Shown piece by piece: positions 6,288-13,024 of a stretch of DNA of 29,826 nt. This stretch comes from a virus, in the IMG/VR virus record IMGVR_UViG_3300031951_000868, positions 1 to 29,826 of that record. One strand, written 5' to 3'. The first letter of the stretch is position 1; each line of letters starts with the position of its first letter. The position numbers were made by a program, and so were the translations under genes. The notes beneath the pieces are model-generated. The model was not told the origin of the DNA and ran no database searches. It saw only the letters and a list, made by a program, of their open reading frames with translations.

Positions 6288-7174
6288 TATGCCATGACAA
6301 GGAACCGCCGCCGCTTGATCTCACCTTCGGCAGTGCCGGCGATGGTGAGCGCAACGATGGAGTTGCCGGCAACGACCACAGTGCCGGATGCCGTGCCGGT
6401 GATGGACAGGATGATTGAGCTGTCACCGCTGACCGGGCCGCCTTCTGCCGTACCTGTTGACTCGCCGGCTATGGACAGGGCTACAGAGCTGGCACCACTG
6501 ACCGCAACCACGCCATCAGCGGCGCCGGTCAGATCAAGGGTGCTTGATGCTGCACCGGCAACCGCAACGCCGGCGGATGCCGATCCCGACAGGCTCAGGG
6601 CCTGGCTCGAAGCGCCAACGACGGCAATGCCACCGGCTGCAGTGCCGGACATGCTGAGCGTGCCGCTGCTGGCACCTGCGACCGCAACAGTGCCCGCTGC
6701 TGTGCCGGTGATCGACAGGGTGGCGCTGCTGGCCCCGCCAACGCTGACGGTGCCTGCTGCGCTGCCCGTGAGGGTCAGGGTCTGGCTGCTGGTGCCGCTG
6801 ACGCGAACTGTCCCGGCGGCACTGCCGCTGAGGCTGAGGGTGCTGGAGCTGGCTCCTGCAACGGCAACGCCACCCGCGGCACTGCCTGACAGGGCCAGGG
6901 TCTGACTGCTGGCGCCGCTGAGGCTGACCGTGCCCGCTGCAGTGTTGCTGCCAAGGGCCAGAGTGACCGAGCTGCTGCCCGTGATTGGGGCAGCGCCGCC
7001 GACTGTGCCCTCGGCACTGCCGGCGAGACTGAGCGTGCTGCTGCTGGCGCCGAGCCGGGCAACGGGGCCGAATGTCCCAGTGGCAACGATCTGGCACCAG
7101 GCCGCCGATTTGGGCGCAACGGCATAGCAGCTAGAGCTGCGGCTGCGACCCCATCGGAATACCCGGTAGGCCAC
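6287..7174 (-). CDS. Repeat-rich tail fibre-like protein, 295 aa
   Basis: After about 40 unique residues the protein is a string of roughly twelve copies of a 20-residue unit of the form GASSxTLSLSGSAAGTVxVx. Spacing is exactly 20 for the copies starting at residues 87 to 227. Ser, Thr, Gly and Ala alternate with hydrophobic residues, as expected for a beta-solenoid or trimeric fibre shaft. The short C-terminal KRRRFLVMA follows directly. The start is GTG with a GAGG-type ribosome-binding site overlapping the previous stop. It is the last virion-type gene before lysis, a usual place for fibres. The receptor is unknown; no knob or peptidase domain is visible. Confidence 0.7.
   Translation of the reverse strand: MAYRVFRWGRSRSSSCYAVAPKSAAWCQIVATGTFGPVARLGASSSTLSLAGSAEGTVGGAAPITGSSSVTLALGSNTAAGTVSLSGASSQTLALSGSAAGGVAVAGASSSTLSLSGSAAGTVRVSGTSSQTLTLTGSAAGTVSVGGASSATLSITGTAAGTVAVAGASSGTLSMSGTAAGGIAVVGASSQALSLSGSASAGVAVAGAASSTLDLTGAADGVVAVSGASSVALSIAGESTGTAEGGPVSGDSSIILSITGTASGTVVVAGNSIVALTIAGTAEGEIKRRRFLVMA
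6315..7051 (-). repeat. Tandem 60-bp coding repeats in the fibre gene
   Basis: About twelve diverged direct repeats of 60 bp encode the 20-residue units of the fibre protein. Indels of whole units at the ends (residues 42-86 and 247-290) suggest past expansion and contraction. Confidence 0.8.
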
Positions 7175-7177
7175 GGC

Positions 7178-8002
7178 TTAGCCCTCTGCGATCTCGATCA
7201 GGACGTTTGGCGTAGAGGTTGAGGTAGATTCAGGCAGGGCCATCAGCATGAGCGCCGAGGTGTCAAACACCTGCGCCATGCCGGTCATGTCTGGGCCCCA
7301 GGTTTTCAGCGTGTTGGCTTCCACCCGGCCAGTCCAGAGCCGGCGCATGAATACGGCGGTGACAGCACCCGTTGACGACGTGGCACCGTTCACCAGATAA
7401 CCATTCATCAATCTGGCGCCATAGTCCCCTGAGTTCCAGGGCACCCGCAGCATCCGGTTGACGGCCACGTTCTGCGTGCTGACGGTGGCGCTGCTTTCCG
7501 CCGTGTTGTCGTCCTGATCCTTGTAGGACATCTGGAACGTGTGGGCGTGGTTAGAGCCTGCGGTGCTCAGCCAAACCCACATCTCTACCTCTTCATAGGC
7601 CGGGGTTGTGCCATCCGAGCGGAACGGCAGCCGCCCCGTGAAGCTGGGCTGCGTACCCAGCGTGACGGTGGTTGTACCGCTGGTGGGGATCGTGGTGGGG
7701 CCAGCCCAGAACAGCACGTCGAACAGGGCCAGCGTCTGGTTCACAGGGGAGAACGCCTCCACCCGGCTCAGATAGCCCTTGTTGCTGCCGCTGAAGGCCT
7801 GGATCGTGGGGAAACCCGTGGTCGCATCCGTAGGCACCACGCCCGTGGTCGTGTTGGCAGGAGCGGCGCCAGCACCAGGGAATCCAGCGGCGGCAATCGT
7901 CGTAGCCCAGTTTCCTGCTGTGGTGGTCACACTCCCAGACTTGCTGACCTGGACGTGCTGCTTGTAGGCCCCAACCAGCTGATCGAACGTCGTGATCGCC
8001 AT
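7178..8002 (-). CDS. Putative virion protein, 274 aa
   Basis: The protein starts MAITTFDQLVGAYKQHVQVSK and is mixed in composition, with Thr/Ser/Gly-rich loops and many beta-type segments (FDVLFWAGPTTIPTSG; EEVEMWVWLSTAGSNHAH; AVTAVFMRRLWTGRVE). I do not recognise a defined family. It lies between a decoration-like protein and the repeat fibre with only 3-4 bp gaps, so a structural role in tail tip, adsorption apparatus or virion surface is likely. No signal peptide or membrane segment is present. Confidence 0.65.
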   Translation of the reverse strand: MAITTFDQLVGAYKQHVQVSKSGSVTTTAGNWATTIAAAGFPGAGAAPANTTTGVVPTDATTGFPTIQAFSGSNKGYLSRVEAFSPVNQTLALFDVLFWAGPTTIPTSGTTTVTLGTQPSFTGRLPFRSDGTTPAYEEVEMWVWLSTAGSNHAHTFQMSYKDQDDNTAESSATVSTQNVAVNRMLRVPWNSGDYGARLMNGYLVNGATSSTGAVTAVFMRRLWTGRVEANTLKTWGPDMTGMAQVFDTSALMLMALPESTSTSTPNVLIEIAEG

Positions 8003-8005
8003 GAA

Positions 8006-8395
8006 TCAGGCCGCCGGCATGGTGCGGGTCCAGCTGGTCACGGTCACGGTCTGACCTGACGCGATGCTGGTGTTGTCAAGCGTCAGATCACCACCGCCAC
8101 CCGTGGCCGTGATCGTGCCCTCTTCGATGTCCGAGCCATTGGTCAGCCGGTAGTGGCCAGCCGTGCCAGTGCCAGAGGCTGAAACCGTCCAGCTGCCGTT
8201 CAATGTCACCTGACCCGTGCCGCTGGTCAGCGGGGTTGAGGGCAGCGTGATCGTGGCCAGCGCACTCCCACCAGCAGCACCACCTACACCGGCCGGTGAA
8301 CCCGTGCGAATGACCAGCGACGAACCAGCCGGAAACGCCGCCACATAGCCGTCCCGCAACCTGTTTCGGGTCGTGCTGGAGTGCTGAATCGCCAT
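8006..8395 (-). CDS. Phage structural protein of the short beta-sandwich type, 129 aa
   Basis: It begins AIQHSSTTRNRLRDGYVAAF and ends with DLTLDNTSIASGQTVTVTSWT. This head and tail, with an SLVIRTGSPAG segment and GTAGHYRLTNGSD between them, is a common pattern of small prophage virion proteins that I recognise in style but cannot name precisely. The fold is probably all-beta. A GGAAACCTAG motif lies 30 bp upstream of the ATG. Confidence 0.65.
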   Translation of the reverse strand: MAIQHSSTTRNRLRDGYVAAFPAGSSLVIRTGSPAGVGGAAGGSALATITLPSTPLTSGTGQVTLNGSWTVSASGTGTAGHYRLTNGSDIEEGTITATGGGGDLTLDNTSIASGQTVTVTSWTRTMPAA

Positions 8396-8415
8396 GGCCT
8401 ACTGGGATCTGTGCC

Positions 8416-8425
8416 CTAGGTTTCC
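8416..8425 (-). promoter_or_regulatory. GGMAASCTR motif copy (variant)
   Basis: The sequence GGAAACCTAG includes the TAG stop of the upstream gene and lies 30 bp before the ATG at 8395. Confidence 0.35.
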
Positions 8426-9165
8426 AGCGTCAGGCTCAGCTCTGTCACCGTCCCACTCACGGCACTGATCTCCAGCCAGACGAAGTTGCCGGACGGAATC
8501 GGCATCTGATCCAAGGGCACATTGGTGCCGGTGGTGGTGCTGGTGACGACCGTGCTGATCGTGGCCGCGGTGCCGCTTGCCGTCCGGTCTGCTGCGTACT
8601 TGAGGATCAGGGTGACGCTGGGGCTGCCGCTGCCCTGCAGCACCCCCACCACAGACAGCAACGTGACATCCCGATCCACACGGAACAGGGTGAAGTCGTC
8701 GCCGGCCAACGGGAACGGGATTGCCACCGACTTGGGCAGCTCCAGGTTGGACGGCCCATCGGGCGGCGTGTAACCCAGCAGCGTGGACTCGCTGGGGATC
8801 CGCAGCTGCATCTGATTCTTGGGCCCCACCCGCTCCGGCACGTTGATCCGGGTGACCGTGGAGCCAGAGAACGAATAGAGCAGGATGCCGGCCACGGTGT
8901 TCAGGCTGGCATCCCCTGCCCAGTCGGTCAGGTACACCAGCCATTCCCTTGTGGCCCCCTGCCCCCGGTACTGCAGCACAGGCGTCAGGTCCGGCTCCGT
9001 CAGGATCACGCACTCCAGCCCGCTAACCCGCGTCCCCGGTGCGAGGCCCTCCCCTGCAGACCGCACCGCAATGGCAGGCGTCGTGATCCCGTTGGCCAGC
9101 GTGTAGTCCCCCAGGAAGGGGCTCAACACCGTTGCCAGCTGGCCTCTGAGGGTCAGAACATCCAT
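8416..9165 (-). CDS. Putative virion/tail protein, 249 aa
   Basis: The N-terminal half contains aromatic and hydrophobic beta segments (LRGQLATVLSPFLGDYTL; REWLVYLTDWAGDASL). The C-terminal half is Thr/Val/Ser-rich and looks like a beta-sandwich (TLLSVVGVLQGSGSPSVT; FVWLEISAVSGTVTELSL), as in surface or receptor-binding virion proteins. No enzymatic motif is visible. It follows the frameshift gene pair by 3 bp. The function is unknown beyond a likely structural role. Confidence 0.6.
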   Translation of the reverse strand: MDVLTLRGQLATVLSPFLGDYTLANGITTPAIAVRSAGEGLAPGTRVSGLECVILTEPDLTPVLQYRGQGATREWLVYLTDWAGDASLNTVAGILLYSFSGSTVTRINVPERVGPKNQMQLRIPSESTLLGYTPPDGPSNLELPKSVAIPFPLAGDDFTLFRVDRDVTLLSVVGVLQGSGSPSVTLILKYAADRTASGTAATISTVVTSTTTGTNVPLDQMPIPSGNFVWLEISAVSGTVTELSLTLET

Positions 9166-9168
9166 GCC

Positions 9169-9178
9169 TCAGCTTGCC
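9169..9178 (-). promoter_or_regulatory. GGMAASCTR motif copy, short spacing
   Basis: The sequence GGCAAGCTGA contains the TGA stop of the upstream gene and lies only 13 bp before the ATG at 9165. The short spacing is shared with the plus-strand copy at 19831. Confidence 0.3.
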
Positions 9179-9819
9179 ATCAACAGCAAGTCACCCTCTA
9201 GCCATGCTGCCGCGTACCGATTGGGCACGGTCAGGTCGTAGTGCAGCAATGGCCGGTCCATGTCCCGCACCCGGACAGGGCCATGGCACGGCTTGCCCAC
9301 GCACACCAGCCCCCCGCGCACGTTCCGACCTTCCATCTTCGGCGCCAGAACCCACACCACCCCGTCATCTGAGCGCAAGCACCGGAACCCCGGCGGCTGC
9401 ACGTCAGCCTTGAGGGCCTTCAGCACCTCAGGCCAGGCGGCCAGCAGGATCGGTGGTGCCTGGCCCTCCCGCTGCAAGCTCAGCGCCACCGCAGCCACCT
9501 GGGCAGACAGGCCCTCGCTGCTGGATTCCTTCTGCTCACGCTGGAACAAGGCCACGTCCGCCGGCATGAACGGCTCCCGCCGCTTCTTCTCGTCCCGGTT
9601 CAGGTTCAGCGTCGTGCTGTGGAGATAGGCGATCGGGAGTTCTGCCAGCGCAGCAGCGTCCATCTTCATCCGCTGCAGATGCCCCCACGCACGGATCACC
9701 ACCGCCCGCAGTTCAGCCCCAAAGCTGCGCCGGTCAAACTGCCCTGGAAACGCTGCAATCAGCCCCCAGAAGATTTCTTCCCAGTCCCACGCTTCGGGAT
9801 GCCATCGCCCGCTGGCGGC
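9169..9819 (-). CDS. -1 frameshift extension of the chaperone-like gene (GT-like)
   Basis: A GTG-initiated frame exists from 9702, but the same frame reads sensibly far upstream: KAASGRWHPEAWDWEEIF, then WGLIAAFPGQFDRRSF, then GAELRAVVIRAWGHLQ. It has no start codon of its own that would include this part, and it overlaps the end of the 9759-10340 gene. The join falls at a slippery GGGAAAG (9825-9819). The fusion would be 174 residues of the upstream frame plus 216 from here, 390 in total. This is the layout of gpG/gpGT tail assembly chaperones, where the long form is made by occasional -1 slippage. The frameshift is well supported by sequence; chaperone function is inferred. Confidence 0.75.
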   Translation of the reverse strand, partial: AASGRWHPEAWDWEEIFWGLIAAFPGQFDRRSFGAELRAVVIRAWGHLQRMKMDAAALAELPIAYLHSTTLNLNRDEKKRREPFMPADVALFQREQKESSSEGLSAQVAAVALSLQREGQAPPILLAAWPEVLKALKADVQPPGFRCLRSDDGVVWVLAPKMEGRNVRGGLVCVGKPCHGPVRVRDMDRPLLHYDLTVPNRYAAAWLEGDLLLMAS

Positions 9820-10340
9820 TTTCCCAGCTCGTCCTCTGTCCGCTGACGGGTGGGCAGACTCTCGACGGCCTGCTCTTCCTCGGCCAGCAGGTACAGGTCA
9901 GAGAACAGCTTGCGGTGTAGACCCTGTGTATCCGCCAGCCCCCAGTCGGGCAGGCTCAGCCGGTGACGGATCAGAGCAGTCACGGTGGCCTGCTGCGTCC
10001 GCTGCCCCGCTGCCCGGAACACCTTGCCCACCTCTTCAATCCGCGCCGCATGGCGCAGCTTCATGGCCTCGGCATCCGGCTCCAGTTCCCTGCCACCGAC
10101 CGCAGCCTCCACCAGCTCAAACGCTTCCGTGAGCGTGATGCCCTCGGCTTTGGCAATCGCATCGGCTGCCTGCGCACCACGCACAAAGGCGTTCTGATCC
10201 TGCGCCAGCAGATCCTGGATCGTGGCACTCTCGGCCACCGTCAAACCGCCCAGCACGGGCACGCTCAGCGTCCCGCTGGCCTCATTGCCCACCACCCGAT
10301 GCTCAGCCTTGGCTGGTGCTTGCAGAAATGGCAAGGTCAT
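9759..10340 (-). CDS. Tail assembly chaperone-like protein, short (G-like) form, 193 aa
   Basis: Apart from a Gly/Ser/Lys-rich tail after the slippery site (KRGTGKKSSGG), the protein is mostly helical and soluble: LSVPVLGGLTVAESATIQDLL, FVRGAQAADAIAKAEGI, QATVTALIRHRLSLPDWGL. This composition and the LPVLGGLTV opening resemble phage tail assembly chaperones that bind the tape measure. The gene overlaps the preceding 40-aa gene by ATGA. Its location is unusual: chaperone pairs normally sit just before the tape measure, but here the pair is about 7 kb downstream of it, after hub-like and fibre-like genes. Another frameshifted virion-assembly protein is therefore possible. Confidence 0.65.
   Translation of the reverse strand: MTLPFLQAPAKAEHRVVGNEASGTLSVPVLGGLTVAESATIQDLLAQDQNAFVRGAQAADAIAKAEGITLTEAFELVEAAVGGRELEPDAEAMKLRHAARIEEVGKVFRAAGQRTQQATVTALIRHRLSLPDWGLADTQGLHRKLFSDLYLLAEEEQAVESLPTRQRTEDELGKPPAGDGIPKRGTGKKSSGG
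9819..9825 (-). other. Programmed -1 ribosomal frameshift site GGGAAAG
   Basis: Read on the minus strand, the zero-frame codons CTG GGA AAG contain the heptamer in the required phase (G GGA AAG). After a -1 slip the next codon is GCC, entering the long downstream frame. This is the heptamer known from lambda G/GT. A weak CGGG...CCCG stem could form 7 nt downstream, but I would not rely on it. Confidence 0.75.
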
Positions 10341-10459
10341 TTGGTAGGTGCGTTCACGATCTGTTGCACCAGCCTACGGTCAATCTCACGCTGCACCATG
10401 GCAAGCCGGTTGGCTGCGGCCTGGGCCTGGATGCGCTGAATCAGGGCTCGGTTGTTCAT
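10337..10459 (-). CDS. Small helical protein, 40 aa
   Basis: The ATG at 10459 overlaps the stop of the 511-aa gene (ATGA), and its TGA overlaps the ATG at 10340 in the same way, so it is coupled on both sides. The product, MNNRALIQRIQAQAAANRLA and onward, is a single predicted amphipathic helix with alternating Arg and Gln. No family is recognisable. Double coupling makes translation likely. Confidence 0.65.
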   Translation of the reverse strand: MNNRALIQRIQAQAAANRLAMVQREIDRRLVQQIVNAPTK

Positions 10460-11991
10460 GGCGTCAGGTCAGAAAGGGAAAACCCGAGGGCAAGGAGTCG
10501 CTGCCGACAGAACCGCGCATCAGACCAGTCATAGGACGTGTAAAGGCGGTTTTGCCATTCGCTTTCCCGTGCATTGCCCTCGTCATCGGCGTACAAGAGT
10601 GCAGGAGGGCTCGTCTCCGGTCGCGCCGTGCGCGATTCTGACAGGCTATTGAGCGCACCATTGAAGTACAGATCGCCGCCATTGGTATAGAGGAAGTCAA
10701 TGGGCTGCTGCGGCGGCACAAGAGCCGACAATCCAGCAAACGCGCCAGAGTTCAACGGGAACACGCTTATCGACTTCTGCTTAACCCTGGCCGCCTGAGG
10801 GTCGTCCCCATCGGCTTCCCAGGTGCTGCCGTGAATCAGCGACGGATAGATAGAAGCCGAGCTGGCAAACTGCACAATCTCCAGGTTTGGGATCTCTGAG
10901 GGGTTGTTGTAAATCCCTGCAGTGCGGGGGGCATCGTAGGTGTGGTCAGTCAGCCAAGTATTATCCGGGTTGACTGCCGGCACGGTTGTCCACGTGATGC
11001 GGGGCACGGTCACTGATCCCGACACTGGGGCGCCGTTGTATTGCTGGACAAAATCGCCGGCATGGTTGAAGTCATAGTCCACGTCCACGATGGAAGGAAC
11101 GTGCGTCGGCAACAGGTCTAGAAGGGTGTCTTGAAACACGGCCGGCAACGCAATCTCACGCACCGTGGAGTTGCCAACGCGGAACGCCTTGGCCTGCACG
11201 ACGGTCTTGGCGCTTAGATCCCCGCTGAACTCGTAGACGACTCGCTGGTTGTCGGGATCGTCGAAATACTCGTAGACGGTTGCCACGCAGGGCTGATAGC
11301 CAAACGTGACCCGTGCGACGCTGACGTACAGCAATGCCTGCGGCCCGATAGGCAGCACGATTTTCACGTCTGCCGACATAAAGCTGCCTCGGTTGTTCCG
11401 CTGATACCGAAGCGGAACCTCGCCATCTGGCCATGATGGATCCGGTGTAATCGGGGTGCTGAACACCCATGACTGCGGCCTCAGGGTTCGCTCATGCCGG
11501 CTGAGCACCCAGTTCTCAGGCGAAGCCCAATACGGAGACTTGGGCAGTGGAGTTGAGGACGGATCAGGAATGACGTTTGAGGCATCAAATACGTCAACCC
11601 ACTCAATCCAGGCAGTGCCATCAACTGAGCCGATCTTGTTGTGGCTTTCAACCGCAGCAATACCTACGGGTGGTGCGCCTACGGTGTTGAGGGCAGTGGA
11701 TCCAAGGCCTCGGAACTTGGAAATCTGAAACGCGCTCCACAGCCATGCGTTGCCGACGCCTACGGCTTGGGCTTCTCTGAACGCTGCAATCTCCACTTTG
11801 GTCTCCGTCTCGGGCACCGCACCGGGCCATGGCTTGGCCTGCTCCACCGGCTTCCGCAGCCGCTTGGCCTCAGCCTCCACTCGCTGCCGGCGCTCCTTGT
11901 TCATCTGCGCCCGGCGGTTGGCCTCAGCCCAGCTTTTAGCCAGCTTGCGCAGGCTGCTGGTGATGACCTGGATGTAGATTTGCTCGGCCAT
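10456..11991 (-). CDS. Large tail/virion protein, 511 aa
   Basis: The N-terminal 55 residues form a charged helix (LAKSWAEANRRAQMNKERRQ). The rest alternates beta segments and aromatic-rich loops (WIEWVDVFDASNVIPDPSS; VLPIGPQALLYVSVARVT; GDLYFNGALNSLSESRTA), typical of tail tip or surface proteins. I see no protease, lysozyme or fold signature that I can name. Start and stop both overlap neighbours by ATGA, placing it firmly in the late operon between a 134-aa fibre-like protein and the frameshift pair. Confidence 0.65.
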   Translation of the reverse strand: MAEQIYIQVITSSLRKLAKSWAEANRRAQMNKERRQRVEAEAKRLRKPVEQAKPWPGAVPETETKVEIAAFREAQAVGVGNAWLWSAFQISKFRGLGSTALNTVGAPPVGIAAVESHNKIGSVDGTAWIEWVDVFDASNVIPDPSSTPLPKSPYWASPENWVLSRHERTLRPQSWVFSTPITPDPSWPDGEVPLRYQRNNRGSFMSADVKIVLPIGPQALLYVSVARVTFGYQPCVATVYEYFDDPDNQRVVYEFSGDLSAKTVVQAKAFRVGNSTVREIALPAVFQDTLLDLLPTHVPSIVDVDYDFNHAGDFVQQYNGAPVSGSVTVPRITWTTVPAVNPDNTWLTDHTYDAPRTAGIYNNPSEIPNLEIVQFASSASIYPSLIHGSTWEADGDDPQAARVKQKSISVFPLNSGAFAGLSALVPPQQPIDFLYTNGGDLYFNGALNSLSESRTARPETSPPALLYADDEGNARESEWQNRLYTSYDWSDARFCRQRLLALGFSLSDLTP

Positions 11992-12395
11992 CAGTCATCC
12001 GTGATGAGCTGGATGCGGTAGGTCTGGGTTTGGCCGGCGGCGATGGTCACCAACGTGGACTCAACGAGGATGCTGTGGATGTAAGTTTCGCCGTTGATGT
12101 AGACCACCACCGTGTCATAGGAGTAAGTGCCGCTGGTGCAGGTAAAGGCGAAGTCCAGCGCCGGGATTTCGTAGCGCAGGTCGGTGCCGTCCCAAGCGCC
12201 AGTGCCAATGACCTCAGAACCCCTGACATAGCCGGTGCCCGTGCTCTCCACGCTTTGCCAGTTGGCCACCGTGCTCTCAGCCGTGTAGCCGGTCACCCCC
12301 ACGGTGCAGAGCATCACCTTGAGCGTCTTGGTCTCATAGGCGAGGCCCGCAACCCGCTTCAGCTCCTTCTGGGAGATCGTGGTGGTGAGTGCCAT
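11991..12395 (-). CDS. Small tail protein, 134 aa
   Basis: The protein starts MALTTTISQKELKRVAGLAY and has beta-rich content with clear strand patterns (LKVMLCTVGVTGYT; YSYDTVVVYINGETYIHSILV; ITIAAGQT-type repeats near the end). It looks like a small virion protein of the tail fibre or collar type. A GGCAACCTAG motif, including the stop of the upstream gene, begins 27 bp before the ATG. The gene overlaps the next one by ATGA. The family was not identified. Confidence 0.6.
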   Translation of the reverse strand: MALTTTISQKELKRVAGLAYETKTLKVMLCTVGVTGYTAESTVANWQSVESTGTGYVRGSEVIGTGAWDGTDLRYEIPALDFAFTCTSGTYSYDTVVVYINGETYIHSILVESTLVTIAAGQTQTYRIQLITDD

Positions 12396-12412
12396 GCCGC
12401 CCTGTCAGTCAC

Positions 12413-12422
12413 CTAGGTTGCC
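12413..12422 (-). promoter_or_regulatory. GGMAASCTR motif copy, perfect local palindrome
   Basis: The sequence GGCAACCTAG lies 27 bp before the ATG at 12395. It is embedded in CTAGG-TTG-CCTAG, a perfect 5-bp inverted repeat. The TAG stop of the upstream gene is part of it. Confidence 0.45.
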
Positions 12423-13024
12423 TAGTCTGATGTGGCATAAAACTCAGTCACAGCCACGTAGCCACCGGCACCTGTGGCGGGCAGAATCCTGATGTAACGG
12501 CCGCTGCTGGTGACAGGGTAGGTCTGGATGCCGCTGGAAAACGTGCCGGTATCAAAGAGCAGCGTCCACGTTGAATCGTCGTCGCTGATCTCTACGTCGC
12601 AGTTCTCGGTGTAGGTCTTGTCCCATCCGCCGGCAATGGCAGAGTCAAAGTCACAGCCGATAATGACATTGGCAACGGGCTTGATAGCGCCAAAGTCCAT
12701 CTTGATGTATTGGTCGGCGCCGCCGTTGGTGCCAGTTTCGGTGCCCGTGTTGTAGCTACCGTCAGTCATGCCGGCATTGGTAGCCGCTGTGTTGGCACTG
12801 TAAACACTGGACTGGCTGTAGGTGATGGCTGCAACGTCAATAGCGGCAGGGTCAAGAGCAGCCACCTTGGCCTTAACCGTCAGAGCCGCCTCGGTGAGCA
12901 GCTCCAGCGCATAGCCGAACCGCGTCACCTCGGCCATCGGCCGCACCCGCAGCGTCTTGGCTACGGTTTCATTGAACGGCGGGATCACCACCGTTGGCGT
13001 CATCGTCGGGCCGGTCAGAGGCAT
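12422..13024 (-). CDS. Tail protein with discoidin (F5/8 type C)-like carbohydrate-binding domain, 200 aa
   Basis: Residues about 75-200 carry the marks of an F5/8 C or CBM32-like module: the QYIKMDFGAIKPVANVIIG strand, then CDVEISDDDSTWTLLFDTG, and the terminal SSGRYIRILPA...VAVTEFYATSD. These jelly-roll domains usually bind glycans. The first 70 residues are a separate connector-like segment. Start and stop placement (ATGA with the hub-like gene) suggests it is a tail-tip component used in host-surface adsorption. Domain assignment is from pattern recognition, not a search. Confidence 0.65.
   Translation of the reverse strand: MPLTGPTMTPTVVIPPFNETVAKTLRVRPMAEVTRFGYALELLTEAALTVKAKVAALDPAAIDVAAITYSQSSVYSANTAATNAGMTDGSYNTGTETGTNGGADQYIKMDFGAIKPVANVIIGCDFDSAIAGGWDKTYTENCDVEISDDDSTWTLLFDTGTFSSGIQTYPVTSSGRYIRILPATGAGGYVAVTEFYATSD

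Noticed and set aside
6315-7051. Regular 60-bp spacing considered as a CRISPR-like array
   Set aside because: There is no constant repeat with unique spacers; the whole unit is conserved, is in frame and encodes a fibre.
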